DNA of 30,444 bases from JBFHRB01 sp041591915 (lineage in GTDB: Bacteria; Actinomycetota; Nitriliruptoria; Nitriliruptorales; Nitriliruptoraceae): the NCBI GenBank assembly GCA_041591915.1, contig JBFHRB010000008.1:1-30444 (forward strand), written 5' to 3'. The notes under the pieces were generated by a model. That model was not told where the DNA came from and did no database searches. It worked only from the letters and a program-made list of their open reading frames with translations. Positions 1-8,873 of the stretch are shown here, piece after piece. Positions within the stretch are counted from its first letter, which is position 1, and each line of letters begins with the position of its first letter. Position numbers and translations under genes: made by a program.

Positions 1-189
1 CTCGTCGAGGCACAGGTTCGCGGCGTGCATGACCATGTTGATCATGCGTTCGTCGTGGGCCATGCGGACGAACTCGGCGAGCTCCGGGACCCGCTCAGCG
101 CCCGGCTCGCCCTTCTGGATGCCCTTGAACGCCTTGCGGAGTTCGCGGATCCGTTGGTCGGGGTTGACCGGCTTGTAGGGGTTGCGCAT
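1..189 (-). CDS. Hypothetical protein, N-terminal 63 residues (truncated by window edge)
   Basis: The gene reads from ATG at 189 leftwards and runs off the window with no stop, so only 63 residues are visible. They begin MRNPYKPVNPDQRIRE and are rich in charged residues and Met (R-M-A-H-D-E-R-M-I-N-M-V-M-H). This suggests a small helical cytosolic protein with no signal peptide or membrane segment. An AAGAGA-like ribosome site sits 4-9 bases upstream, and a TAGCCT box lies about 30 bases upstream of the ATG. I do not recognise the family. It is divergent from the membrane-protein operon starting at 353 and shares its upstream region. Confidence 0.6.
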   Translation of the reverse strand, partial: MRNPYKPVNPDQRIRELRKAFKGIQKGEPGAERVPELAEFVRMAHDERMINMVMHAANLCLDE

Positions 190-219
190 GCGTCTCTTCG
201 AGGGGGTCGGGTAGTGGAG

Positions 220-225
220 AGGCTA
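220..225 (-). promoter_or_regulatory. Candidate -10 box (TAGCCT) for the truncated gene at 1-189
   Basis: On the minus strand TAGCCT matches the actinobacterial TAnnnT -10 pattern and would start transcription near 213, leaving a leader of about 24 bases with a ribosome site. No good -35 is visible. The same hexamer occurs before aceE at 5008-5013. Confidence 0.4.
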
Positions 226-260
226 GTGCTCGCCCTCGCCCTGCGTCCCGCCGGCCGTTG

Positions 261-276
261 TGTCATCCGGCTGACA
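261..276. promoter_or_regulatory. Crp/Fnr-type operator candidate, TGTCA-N6-TGACA
   Basis: A perfect 16-base dyad has 5-base arms and a 6-base spacer. This is the geometry of sites bound by Crp-family dimers (E. coli CRP: TGTGA-N6-TCACA). It lies in the divergent region between the truncated gene and the membrane-protein operon, centred about 55 bases upstream of the predicted start for the minus-strand gene and 84 bases before the ATG at 353. A Crp-family gene lies 1.8 kb away at 2051, which makes it the obvious candidate regulator. Binding is inferred. Confidence 0.45.
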
Positions 277-339
277 TTCGTGGACGGCCGTCGGTGGCGG
301 GCCCGTTCACCCACTCGGAGCCACCGGTGAGCGGTGGCC

Positions 340-358
340 GGAGGAGGATGACATGTCA
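340..358 (+). promoter_or_regulatory. Strong ribosome site and TGACATGTCA palindrome over the start codon
   Basis: GGAGGAGG at 340-347 lies 5 bases before ATG 353 and fixes that start. The perfect 10-base palindrome TGACATGTCA (349-358) covers the ATG and repeats the TGTCA half-sites of the dyad at 261-276 in everted, abutting order. It could be a second contact site for the same regulator, or chance. Confidence 0.4.
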
Positions 359-1279
359 CGAGACATCGACTGGATCAAGCGTCCGGGACGCGGAGCCGAC
401 CTGCGCACGGGCCTACGAGAACGCAGCATCGGCTTGGCCCTGGGCGCGGCCGGGGTGCTCACGGTGGCCGTCGCAACCATCGGCAACCTGACGGCGGGTG
501 GCAACCCGGCGCGGGCGGTCTGGACGTTCGGCGCAACGACGGCGGGCCTGGGCCTCGTCAAGACAGGGATCGCGATCGTGCTGGTTGGGATCGTCCTTCG
601 GCTCTGGCTACGCGTCGACAGCGTGAAGGAGTCGCTCGCCCGAATGAAGGGACGGACGCCGCCAGGCGGCGTGCGTACCGGCGACGTCGAGACGCCGTTC
701 GGGCCGGCGACGTCGGCCGCGACATCCCCGGACCCCCTCCCGATCCACAGGATGGCCAGGGCGATGTGGCTCCCGGCGCTCGTCATGGGTGTCATGGCCG
801 TGGCCGTGGGCTTCGTCTTCTCGCTGGCCGCCTCCGCGCAGGACCCGACGATCGTCGCGTTCCGCCGATGGAGTGCGCTGTCGCAGGGCACGATGTTCCT
901 GGGGGAGACGTTCCTCCTGGCGGGCATCTCGTTCCTGCTCGGGACCATCCTGTCCGGGCTCCGTGAAGGTGGCGGGGAAGTCCAGGAGGAACTCGGCGTC
1001 GCCGTCAAAACCCTCAGGATGCCCACGAGCGCCAAGGCGTTCATCGCGCTGATGGCGACGGGCATGATGATCGGCATCGCGCAGTTCGTGCTCTACCTCG
1101 TCGGCGCAGCCAACGCTGGTGACCCCGGGTTCGTGACGACCGCCGCCTGGCTCGGGCCCCTCCGTGAGGTGGGCCTCGGCGTGATGCTCGCCGGGATCGT
1201 CCTCGCCCTGCACACCATCGCCGGGGCGCTGGGGTTCCAGTTCAGCCGCATCCGTGAACTCATCGCCACCGGCGCCTGA
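353..1279 (+). CDS. Six-TM integral membrane protein, paralogue of the next gene
   Basis: 308 residues. Hydrophobic segments lie at roughly 26-46, 66-86, 137-159, 180-201, 229-252 and 268-290, with a polar, Pro/Gly-rich loop at about 98-133. Between segments 4 and 5 is a distinctive stretch (203-224) with a GGG-x-VQEE core followed by TLRMP and an Ala-Lys pair. The next gene repeats this stretch, and the C-terminal halves of the two proteins align through to a final IRE. They are clearly paralogues. No catalytic or transport motif is recognisable and I do not know the family. The genes are 12 bases apart with a ribosome site between them, so they form an operon and may encode a two-subunit membrane complex (inference). 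A Crp-type dyad lies upstream. Confidence 0.85.
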   Translation: MSRDIDWIKRPGRGADLRTGLRERSIGLALGAAGVLTVAVATIGNLTAGGNPARAVWTFGATTAGLGLVKTGIAIVLVGIVLRLWLRVDSVKESLARMKGRTPPGGVRTGDVETPFGPATSAATSPDPLPIHRMARAMWLPALVMGVMAVAVGFVFSLAASAQDPTIVAFRRWSALSQGTMFLGETFLLAGISFLLGTILSGLREGGGEVQEELGVAVKTLRMPTSAKAFIALMATGMMIGIAQFVLYLVGAANAGDPGFVTTAAWLGPLREVGLGVMLAGIVLALHTIAGALGFQFSRIRELIATGA

Positions 1280-1291
1280 GAGGAGATCGAC

Positions 1292-1972
1292 ATGGCAACG
1301 CTCGCACGCAACGAGTTCGACGTCCCGACCACCCCGATCGACCGCGACGACGACTTCCTCGTCGTCGTCAGCGATCGAAGCCTCGGCCGCAACACCCCCC
1401 AACGGGTGGCGTCCCGGCTGTGGGCCCCCATGCTGGCGATGGCCCTCATCGCCTTCCCAGCGGCCTTCGTCCTCGCCCTCGTGCGGAGCTCGCTCATCGG
1501 TGACGGAGCCACGGACGTCGTGGCGATCGCCCAGTTGCAGCACCTGACCGCAGCCGTCATGTTCACGGGGTTCCTGGCCGTCCTCAGCGCGATCACCTTC
1601 GCGGTGGCGCGGATCCTCGGTGAGTTCCGCTCAGGCGGCGGGCTCGTCCAGGAGTCCGCGGGCGTACGCGTCCAGACGCTGCGGATGCCAGCGCCCGCCA
1701 AGGGCATGCTCGCCCTGATGATGGCCGGGATGATGGCCGTGCTGATCCCCGTCGTCCTCCACGTCGTGGCCGCCGCGGCGATCGTCGGCCCAGCCGAGGC
1801 GGACCTGCTCCGTTCGGAGCGCTGGTTCGAGGTGCTCGAGGGCATCAGGCGCCTCGGGGTCGCGGCCTTCCTGCTCGGCATCTCCCTCGGGCTCGGCACG
1901 ATCGTCCACGTCCTGAGGTTCCAGGCCACACACATCCGCGAGGTCGCGGACGAGGTCGGGTCCAGCAGGTGA
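1292..1972 (+). CDS. Four-TM integral membrane protein, paralogue of 353-1279
   Basis: 226 residues. ATG 1292 is preceded by AGGAG at 1281-1285, just after the stop of the upstream gene. A cytosolic-looking N-terminus of about 40 charged residues is followed by hydrophobic segments at about 43-66, 85-108, 138-162 and 188-208. Residues 112-133 repeat the GGG-x-VQE...TLRMP-x-x-AK signature of the neighbour, and the last segment ends in the same IRE pattern. The protein looks like a shortened version of its neighbour without the first two segments. Its function is unknown. Transcription probably ends at the hairpin 14 bases downstream. Confidence 0.85.
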   Translation: MATLARNEFDVPTTPIDRDDDFLVVVSDRSLGRNTPQRVASRLWAPMLAMALIAFPAAFVLALVRSSLIGDGATDVVAIAQLQHLTAAVMFTGFLAVLSAITFAVARILGEFRSGGGLVQESAGVRVQTLRMPAPAKGMLALMMAGMMAVLIPVVLHVVAAAAIVGPAEADLLRSERWFEVLEGIRRLGVAAFLLGISLGLGTIVHVLRFQATHIREVADEVGSSR

Positions 1973-1985
1973 ACCCGAACGACGG

Positions 1986-2023
1986 CAACGCCCCGCGGGA
2001 ACACGGTGCCCCGCGGGGCGTTG
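1986..2023 (+). terminator. Strong hairpin terminator after the membrane-protein operon
   Basis: A perfect 14-bp stem (1986-1999 with 2010-2023, core CGCCCCGCGGG) has a 10-base loop. It begins 14 bases after the stop at 1972. There is no T-tract, as is common in high-GC actinobacteria. It isolates the operon from the Crp-family gene, whose longer possible start at 2006 would fall inside the hairpin. Confidence 0.75.
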
Positions 2024-2050
2024 GCCCTGGGACGACCACTGGAGCCCCGC

Positions 2051-2725
2051 ATGCAGGCCGCAGAACGACACGCTGCCTGGATCGCGCGCTGCCCGGGGCG
2101 TGGCGACCTCGCGCTCTTCTCGGAGGGCGACCTCGCGGAGCTGCGCCGCATCGTCGGTGAGGAGACGCTGCCGGCAGGCACGCCGCTCATGTCGGAGGGT
2201 GAACCGGTCTCCAGCGTCGGCGTCATCCACGCCGGGACCGTGGAGCTCTACCGTCGGTCGGGTCGGCGCCGCGTCGTTCTCCACCTGCTGCGAGCGGGTG
2301 ACGTGTACGGCGACATCCCGGTGCTGTGCGAGATGTCGGCTCCGTTCTCGGCCCGGGTCCTGTCGACCGCGACGGTGACGCGCATGGTGCCCGGCACGTT
2401 GTGGGAGGTGCTCGAAGCGGAGCCCCAGCGCTGCCGCCGCTTCCTGTACAGCGTCGCCTCGCGGCTCGAACGGTCGCAGCGCCGCCTGCTCGAGCTGACG
2501 GCTGGCGACCTCCGGTCCCAGGTCGCGACGCTCCTGCTCGACGAGACGGCGGGGGTGGGAGGCGAGGTCCGCCTGACCCAGACGACGATCGCGGGGCTCC
2601 TGGGTGCGTCACGCCAAGCGGTGAACGGCGTCCTGAAGGACCTCGAACGCGAGGGGGCGCTGGAGATCGGCTACCGGCGCGTCGCCGTCATCGACCCTGT
2701 CCAGCTCGCCGACGGGCTCAGCTGA
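2051..2725 (+). CDS. Crp/Fnr-family transcriptional regulator
   Basis: 224 residues with the two-domain Crp layout. A cyclic-nucleotide-binding beta-barrel spans about 20-115 (L-P-A-G-T-P-L-M-S-E-G-E, then G-x-V-E-L-Y, then R-A-G-D-V-Y-G-D). A long dimer helix spans about 118-150. A winged helix-turn-helix spans about 170-212 (T-Q-T-T-I-A-G-L-L-G-A-S-R-Q-A-V-N, then L-x-R-E-G-A-L). The cAMP-contacting Arg-Ser pair of E. coli Crp appears to be replaced by Phe-Ser in APFSARV (97-103), and there is no N-terminal cysteine cluster for an Fe-S centre. The ligand is therefore unclear. ATG 2051 has GGAG 6 bases upstream. The in-frame ATG at 2006 lies within the terminator and is rejected. The gene converges on, and overlaps by 8 bases, the minus-strand gene at 2718. 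Confidence 0.9.
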   Translation: MQAAERHAAWIARCPGRGDLALFSEGDLAELRRIVGEETLPAGTPLMSEGEPVSSVGVIHAGTVELYRRSGRRRVVLHLLRAGDVYGDIPVLCEMSAPFSARVLSTATVTRMVPGTLWEVLEAEPQRCRRFLYSVASRLERSQRRLLELTAGDLRSQVATLLLDETAGVGGEVRLTQTTIAGLLGASRQAVNGVLKDLEREGALEIGYRRVAVIDPVQLADGLS

Positions 2726-3335
2726 CCGACCCCGCCCCATCGGCGTCGGGCGGCGTCTCGGCCGCCGGGACCGGACGACCTGGGTCCGGCTGCGGCGCAC
2801 CGTCCGCATCGCTCGGTGCTGGCTCCGCGTCCGCGTCCTCGCCAAGGTCGTCGCCGGTGATGCCCGCGCCCTCTGGCCCCGCTTCACCGGAAGGCGACGG
2901 GGCAACCTCGAGCCCGAGCTCGCCACGGAGCTCGTCGAGGAGATCGTTGGCGTTCTCCCGCTCGAGGTCGGCGCTGGCCTCCTCGAAGCTCGGTAGTCGG
3001 GGCGAGGCTGTGGTAACGGGAGCCACCTCGGAGACGCGCCCGACGAGCGCCCGGATGAAGTCGATCGTCGACTGGCCCATCCCCGTGCCGTCGTGCGCCC
3101 TCGCCAGCGCGAACAGCACGGTCCGCAGCGTGGTGAGGTCGTCGGGGAGGGAGCCGTCCGTCGCCCAGCTGTCGTGCGCGTCCTTCGCGATGCCCGTCAC
3201 CCGCGAGACCGAGCCGGCGACCTTGTAGGCGTGGAACGAATGAGCGAACGCCACCAGCTCCGCCAGTGGTGCCTCGGCCGACGGCACGTCGCCCTTCGCG
3301 AGCTGCTCGTTCGGTACGTGGGGATGCGTGGCCAT
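2718..3335 (-). CDS. Hypothetical protein with acidic, disordered C-terminal tail
   Basis: 205 residues from ATG 3335, which shares one base with the stop of the upstream DUF2203 gene (TGATG). GGAG lies 8 bases upstream of the ATG. Residues 20-105 look helical and folded (A-E-L-V-A-F-A-H-S-F-H-A-Y-K, then L-R-T-V-L-F-A-L-A-R-A-H-D-G-T-G-M). Residues 112-145 are charged and helical. About 147-205 is a Pro/Ala/Asp/Glu-rich low-complexity tail. There is no signal peptide or membrane segment. I do not recognise the family. Translational coupling to DUF2203 suggests they work together. The 3' end overlaps the convergent Crp-family gene by 8 bases. Confidence 0.75.
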   Translation of the reverse strand: MATHPHVPNEQLAKGDVPSAEAPLAELVAFAHSFHAYKVAGSVSRVTGIAKDAHDSWATDGSLPDDLTTLRTVLFALARAHDGTGMGQSTIDFIRALVGRVSEVAPVTTASPRLPSFEEASADLERENANDLLDELRGELGLEVAPSPSGEAGPEGAGITGDDLGEDADAEPAPSDADGAPQPDPGRPVPAAETPPDADGAGSVS

Positions 3336-3697
3336 CAGCTCAGCTCCGAGATGGGGCGTCGTCCGGCGAACCCCTGGTCGACGGCATGGAACCACTCGAG
3401 GTCGCGGTCGCCCTCGAGCCAGCACAGGAACACGTCCCCGGCCGCCGTCCGCATGGGGAAGTCGAACAGCAGCGGGGCGTGTCCCTTCACGTGGATGTCG
3501 CGCTCGGTGAACCAGTCCAGTTCTTCACTGAGGCGGGCCTCGAGTGCCTTCACCTCCGGGACGGGGACCGGTTCGCCACGACGTTGCCCCGCGAGCAGCG
3601 ACGCGAGCTCCGCCCGGATCGGCACGATCCGATCAGCGCGCTCGACGAGCTCGGGGATGAGGGCCTTGGCCTCGTCCAGGGTGAAGTAGCGGTCCAT
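3335..3697 (-). CDS. DUF2203 family protein
   Basis: 120 residues, typical length for the family. It opens with the family pattern Y-F-T-L-D-E-A-K-A-L-I-P-E-L and a helical segment to about residue 60. It ends with the conserved block G-x-x-P-L-L-F-D-F-P, V-F-L-C-W, E-W-F-H and D-x-G-F-A-G-R. DUF2203 proteins are small cytosolic proteins of unknown biochemical role. The ATG at 3697 has no ribosome site, but TACGCT lies 7 bases upstream, which fits a leaderless transcript. The gene lies 36 bases after the lipoprotein gene and overlaps the next gene by one base. Confidence 0.9.
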   Translation of the reverse strand: MDRYFTLDEAKALIPELVERADRIVPIRAELASLLAGQRRGEPVPVPEVKALEARLSEELDWFTERDIHVKGHAPLLFDFPMRTAAGDVFLCWLEGDRDLEWFHAVDQGFAGRRPISELS

Positions 3698-3704
3698 CGC
3701 GCCG

Positions 3705-3710
3705 AGCGTA
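3705..3710 (-). promoter_or_regulatory. Candidate -10 box (TACGCT) for a leaderless DUF2203 transcript
   Basis: TACGCT ends 7 bases before the ATG at 3697, the spacing expected when transcription starts at the A of the start codon. No Shine-Dalgarno sequence is present. Leaderless genes are common in actinobacteria. Confidence 0.4.
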
Positions 3711-3733
3711 GGGGCGGTCGGCGCGGTCGGCGC

Positions 3734-4102
3734 TCAGCTGGTCGGGTCGCAGTTGTCGCGTGCGTGGTCCTCGACCGCGGCGGCGGCGGTGCGGAACTCC
3801 TCGGACTGCAGGACGGACGGGTCCTGCGTGTCCCTCGCCTGCTTCGCACGCTCGAGGACGGTCCGCGCCTCGTCGACGATCTCGTCCGGGGCCTCGACGA
3901 CGAGGGTCTCGCCGGCGGCGATCGCCGCGTCGATGTCCCGCTCGTTGGCAGCGGCAGCAACCCGTGCGGCTGCGCTGCAGTACTCGACGAGCTCGCGCGT
4001 CTCCTCGACCTGCTGCTGGACCTGCTCGACGGCCTGCTCGGCCGCGGCGCAGCCCGACAGGACGAGGCCGGTCACGACGGCGGCGACGAAGGTGGTGCGC
4101 AT
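3734..4102 (-). CDS. Small secreted lipoprotein, helical
   Basis: 122 residues from ATG 4102, with AGGA 7 bases upstream. The N-terminus is a type II signal peptide (M-R-T-T, hydrophobic core, lipobox L-S-G-C at 15-18), so Cys18 should be lipidated and the protein anchored outside the membrane. Residues 20-40 are Glu/Gln/Val-rich with coiled-coil character, and the rest is mostly helical and acidic. Cys42 and Cys118 could form a disulfide. No family is recognised. A much longer open frame continues upstream in the same phase but is antisense to aceE and is not credible as coding. The gene is divergent from the gene at 4232 and shares its promoter-box sequence. Confidence 0.8.
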   Translation of the reverse strand: MRTTFVAAVVTGLVLSGCAAAEQAVEQVQQQVEETRELVEYCSAAARVAAAANERDIDAAIAAGETLVVEAPDEIVDEARTVLERAKQARDTQDPSVLQSEEFRTAAAAVEDHARDNCDPTS

Positions 4103-4129
4103 GCGTGGTTCCTGTGTCGACGGACGTCC

Positions 4130-4209
4130 CGACCGTACGGAGGCCGCTGGCGCTGCGGTCGGGCCCGGCCCGGCCGCCCGTCGGTGGCCGCCTCGCTCGC
4201 GTACGGTCG
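4130..4209. promoter_or_regulatory. Divergent promoter region with identical facing 10-base boxes
   Basis: CGTACGGTCG occurs on the + strand at 4200-4209 and on the minus strand at 4139-4130. Each contains a TACGGT -10-like hexamer pointing towards its own gene. The hexamers lie 24 bases before ATG 4232 and 29 bases before ATG 4102, and ribosome sites follow both. The shared box suggests that both genes are read by the same sigma factor or share a regulator. No -35 agrees with the housekeeping consensus. Confidence 0.45.
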
Positions 4210-4231
4210 CCACTGGCCGACAGGACAGTGC

Positions 4232-4963
4232 ATGGAGCGCAGAACGCCCTTCCGCGAGGGGCCGGGCCGGCTTCCCGGCGCCCCGCTCCGTACGCCCTCC
4301 TTCGACGAGGCGCTGGAGCGACTCGTGGCCGGAGACCTCGACATGGGCCGGTACCTGCGGAACCGGCTGACCGGCCGTCTGGCGCCCCTGCTCGGTGCGC
4401 TGCGGCGCGACTCGGTCGGCAACCACGCGCCCACGAGCACGGCCATCACGATCGCGATCCACCGCGTCGAGGAGGACCCCGCTGGCGCGGCCACGCGGCT
4501 CGACGGGGGTTGGACCCCCATCGAGTTCGCGGCGTACGCGGTGCTCGAGGGCCTCCGTGCGATCGACCGTCCCATCGTGTGGCCGCGAACGCTGCCCCTG
4601 ACCCCTGCACAGGCGCTGTGCGTCGTCCTGCTCACGATGGACGGCCTCGACGCCGGTGCCGTGTGCCGCCTCCTCGATGTCGACGAGGAAGACGTCGGTG
4701 CGGCCCATCGCGGCGGGCTCGTCGCGTTCGACCTCGGCAACCCGGTGCAGGTCGTCTGCCCGACGTGGCCGGTGGTCGCCCGGATGGAGTCGAGTGAGGG
4801 CGAGGACCACGGGGACGGACTCGTGCACGCGACACGATGCGAGCTGTGTGCCAGCGGACGCGACCGCCTGGCGCTGCGCCGCGCCGCGATCGCATTGGAG
4901 GCCCCCGGCCTCGCCGGGACCGGCCTCGGCCGCGCGGCCCTCTGGGCTCGCCGCTACGCCTGA
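4232..4963 (+). CDS. HTH (sigma region 4-like) protein with anti-sigma-type H-x3-C-x2-C motif
   Basis: 243 residues from ATG 4232, with AGGA 6 bases upstream. Residues about 123-163 (T-P-A-Q-A-L-C-V-V-L-L-T-M-D-G-L-D-A-G, then V-C-R-L-L-D-V-D-E-E-D-V) resemble the helix-turn-helix of sigma region 4, where such helices read the -35 element. Residues 199-206, H-A-T-R-C-E-L-C, match the zinc-binding H-x3-C-x2-C motif of ZAS-type anti-sigma factors, and Cys176 or His193 could supply a fourth ligand. There is no membrane segment. The N-terminal 120 residues match nothing I know. A cytosolic regulator is likely. Whether it acts as a sigma factor, an anti-sigma factor or neither is inference. It lies 78 bases upstream of aceE on the same strand. 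Confidence 0.7.
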   Translation: MERRTPFREGPGRLPGAPLRTPSFDEALERLVAGDLDMGRYLRNRLTGRLAPLLGALRRDSVGNHAPTSTAITIAIHRVEEDPAGAATRLDGGWTPIEFAAYAVLEGLRAIDRPIVWPRTLPLTPAQALCVVLLTMDGLDAGAVCRLLDVDEEDVGAAHRGGLVAFDLGNPVQVVCPTWPVVARMESSEGEDHGDGLVHATRCELCASGRDRLALRRAAIALEAPGLAGTGLGRAALWARRYA

Positions 4964-5007
4964 CCGGCCGGGTCGGCCTGCCACGCGCACGGCCACAGGG
5001 CCCGCTG

Positions 5008-5034
5008 TAGCCTCGACGCGACCCGAGCCGGGAG
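5008..5034 (+). promoter_or_regulatory. Candidate -10 box and ribosome site for aceE
   Basis: TAGCCT at 5008-5013 fits the actinobacterial -10 pattern, and GGGAG at 5030-5034 lies 7 bases before the TTG at 5042. That spacing supports the TTG start. For the ATG at 5054 the nearest purine-rich site is only 1 base away, which is too close. No -35 is convincing. Confidence 0.45.
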
Positions 5035-5041
5035 CCCGACG

Positions 5042-7774
<2,733 letters not shown>

Positions 7775-7782
7775 GCGACGAC

Positions 7783-8838
7783 TCAGCCGCGCGTGACGAG
7801 GTCCGACGTGATGTCGGCCACGGTCGGCGTGCCCGCGAGCGTCATGGCGCGGGCCAGCTCCTCGCTGAGGCCGCCCAGGACGGCGGCGACACCGGGCGCC
7901 CCGTGGGTCGCGAGCCCCCACAGGACCGGTCGGCCGACCAGCACGGCCTGCGCCCCGAGCGCCAGTGCCTTGAAGACGTCGACGCCCCTGCGGATCCCGC
8001 CGTCCACGTAGACCTCGGCCTGCCCGGCGACGGCCTCGACCACCTCCGGCAGCGCCAGCGCGGTCGGGATGGCCCCGTCGAGCTGGCGCCCGCCGTGGTT
8101 GCTGACCACCACCGCGTCGGCCCCGGCATCGACGCAGCGTGCCGCGTCATCGCCCCGGTGAAGGCCCTTGACCACGAGTGGCAGCTCGGTCTCGGCCCGG
8201 ATCCACGCGAGGTCGTCAGGCGTGAGCCGCTTGTCATGCGAGCTGAAGAAGGCCTCGAGCCCGGACCCCGACGTCTCCGGGAGGTCGGCCGGCAGGTTCG
8301 CCATGCCGAGGCCGTCCGGCAACGTGAAGCCGTTGCGTGCGTCTCGGGGACGGTGCCCGAGTATCGGTGCGTCGACGGTCAGCACGATGGCGCCGTAGCC
8401 CGCCGCCTTCGCCCGTGCCAGCAGTGACCGCGCGAACCCGCGGTCCTCGAAGATGTAGAGCTGGAACCAGCGCGGCGCGCCCGGCGCGGCCGCCGCGACG
8501 TCCTCGAGCGACGTCGTGGCCAGCGTCGAGACGACCATGAGGGTGCCGGCGGACGCAGCCCCTCGCGCCGTTGCCGCCTCGCCCTCCGCGTCGGCCATCC
8601 GCTGGTAGGCCGTCGGCGCGACGAGGACGGGCGTGCCGACCGGGGTGCCCAACACGGTCGTCGCGGTGGACACCGACGCGACGTCGCGCAGCACGTGCGG
8701 CCGGATCCACCAGCGGTCCCAGGCCGTGCGGTTGCCACGGAGCGTGGCCTCCTGCTCGGCGCCGCCGGCGTAGTAGTCGTAGACCATCGAAGGCAGCGCC
8801 TCGCGCGCGGCCGCCTCGAGCGCGTCGAGGTCGAGCAC
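7783..8838 (-). CDS. FMN-dependent alpha-hydroxy-acid oxidase/dehydrogenase (lactate/glycolate oxidase family)
   Basis: 351 residues, the usual size for the FMN TIM-barrel family that oxidises 2-hydroxy acids to 2-keto acids. Family landmarks are all present: Y-D-Y-Y-A-G-G (20-26), V-A-P-T-A (73-77), Q-L-Y-I (126-129), T-V-D-A-P-I-L-G-x-R (154-163), V-V-K-G (222-225), the catalytic S-N-H-G-G-R-Q-L-D with His248 and Arg251, and D-G-G-I-R-R-G-x-D-V-F-K. The flavin and catalytic sites look intact. Substrate (lactate, glycolate, glycerate or a longer acid) and electron acceptor cannot be told. The start is GTG with GGAGG 5 bases upstream. It lies 35 bases downstream of the glycosidase gene and is probably cotranscribed with it. 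Confidence 0.92.
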   Translation of the reverse strand: MLDLDALEAAAREALPSMVYDYYAGGAEQEATLRGNRTAWDRWWIRPHVLRDVASVSTATTVLGTPVGTPVLVAPTAYQRMADAEGEAATARGAASAGTLMVVSTLATTSLEDVAAAAPGAPRWFQLYIFEDRGFARSLLARAKAAGYGAIVLTVDAPILGHRPRDARNGFTLPDGLGMANLPADLPETSGSGLEAFFSSHDKRLTPDDLAWIRAETELPLVVKGLHRGDDAARCVDAGADAVVVSNHGGRQLDGAIPTALALPEVVEAVAGQAEVYVDGGIRRGVDVFKALALGAQAVLVGRPVLWGLATHGAPGVAAVLGGLSEELARAMTLAGTPTVADITSDLVTRG

Positions 8839-8873
8839 GGTGACCTCCAGGGAGCCCGGCTGGGCGGGCGACG

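Noticed and set aside
25..330. A + strand open frame of 101 codons at the left edge
   Set aside because: It is antisense to the truncated gene at 1-189 and has no ribosome site. The minus-strand frame has a ribosome site, a -10 box and a more natural composition.
2006..2050. A longer start for the Crp-family gene
   Set aside because: The ATG at 2006 lies within the terminator hairpin. ATG 2051 has its own ribosome site and gives the normal family length.
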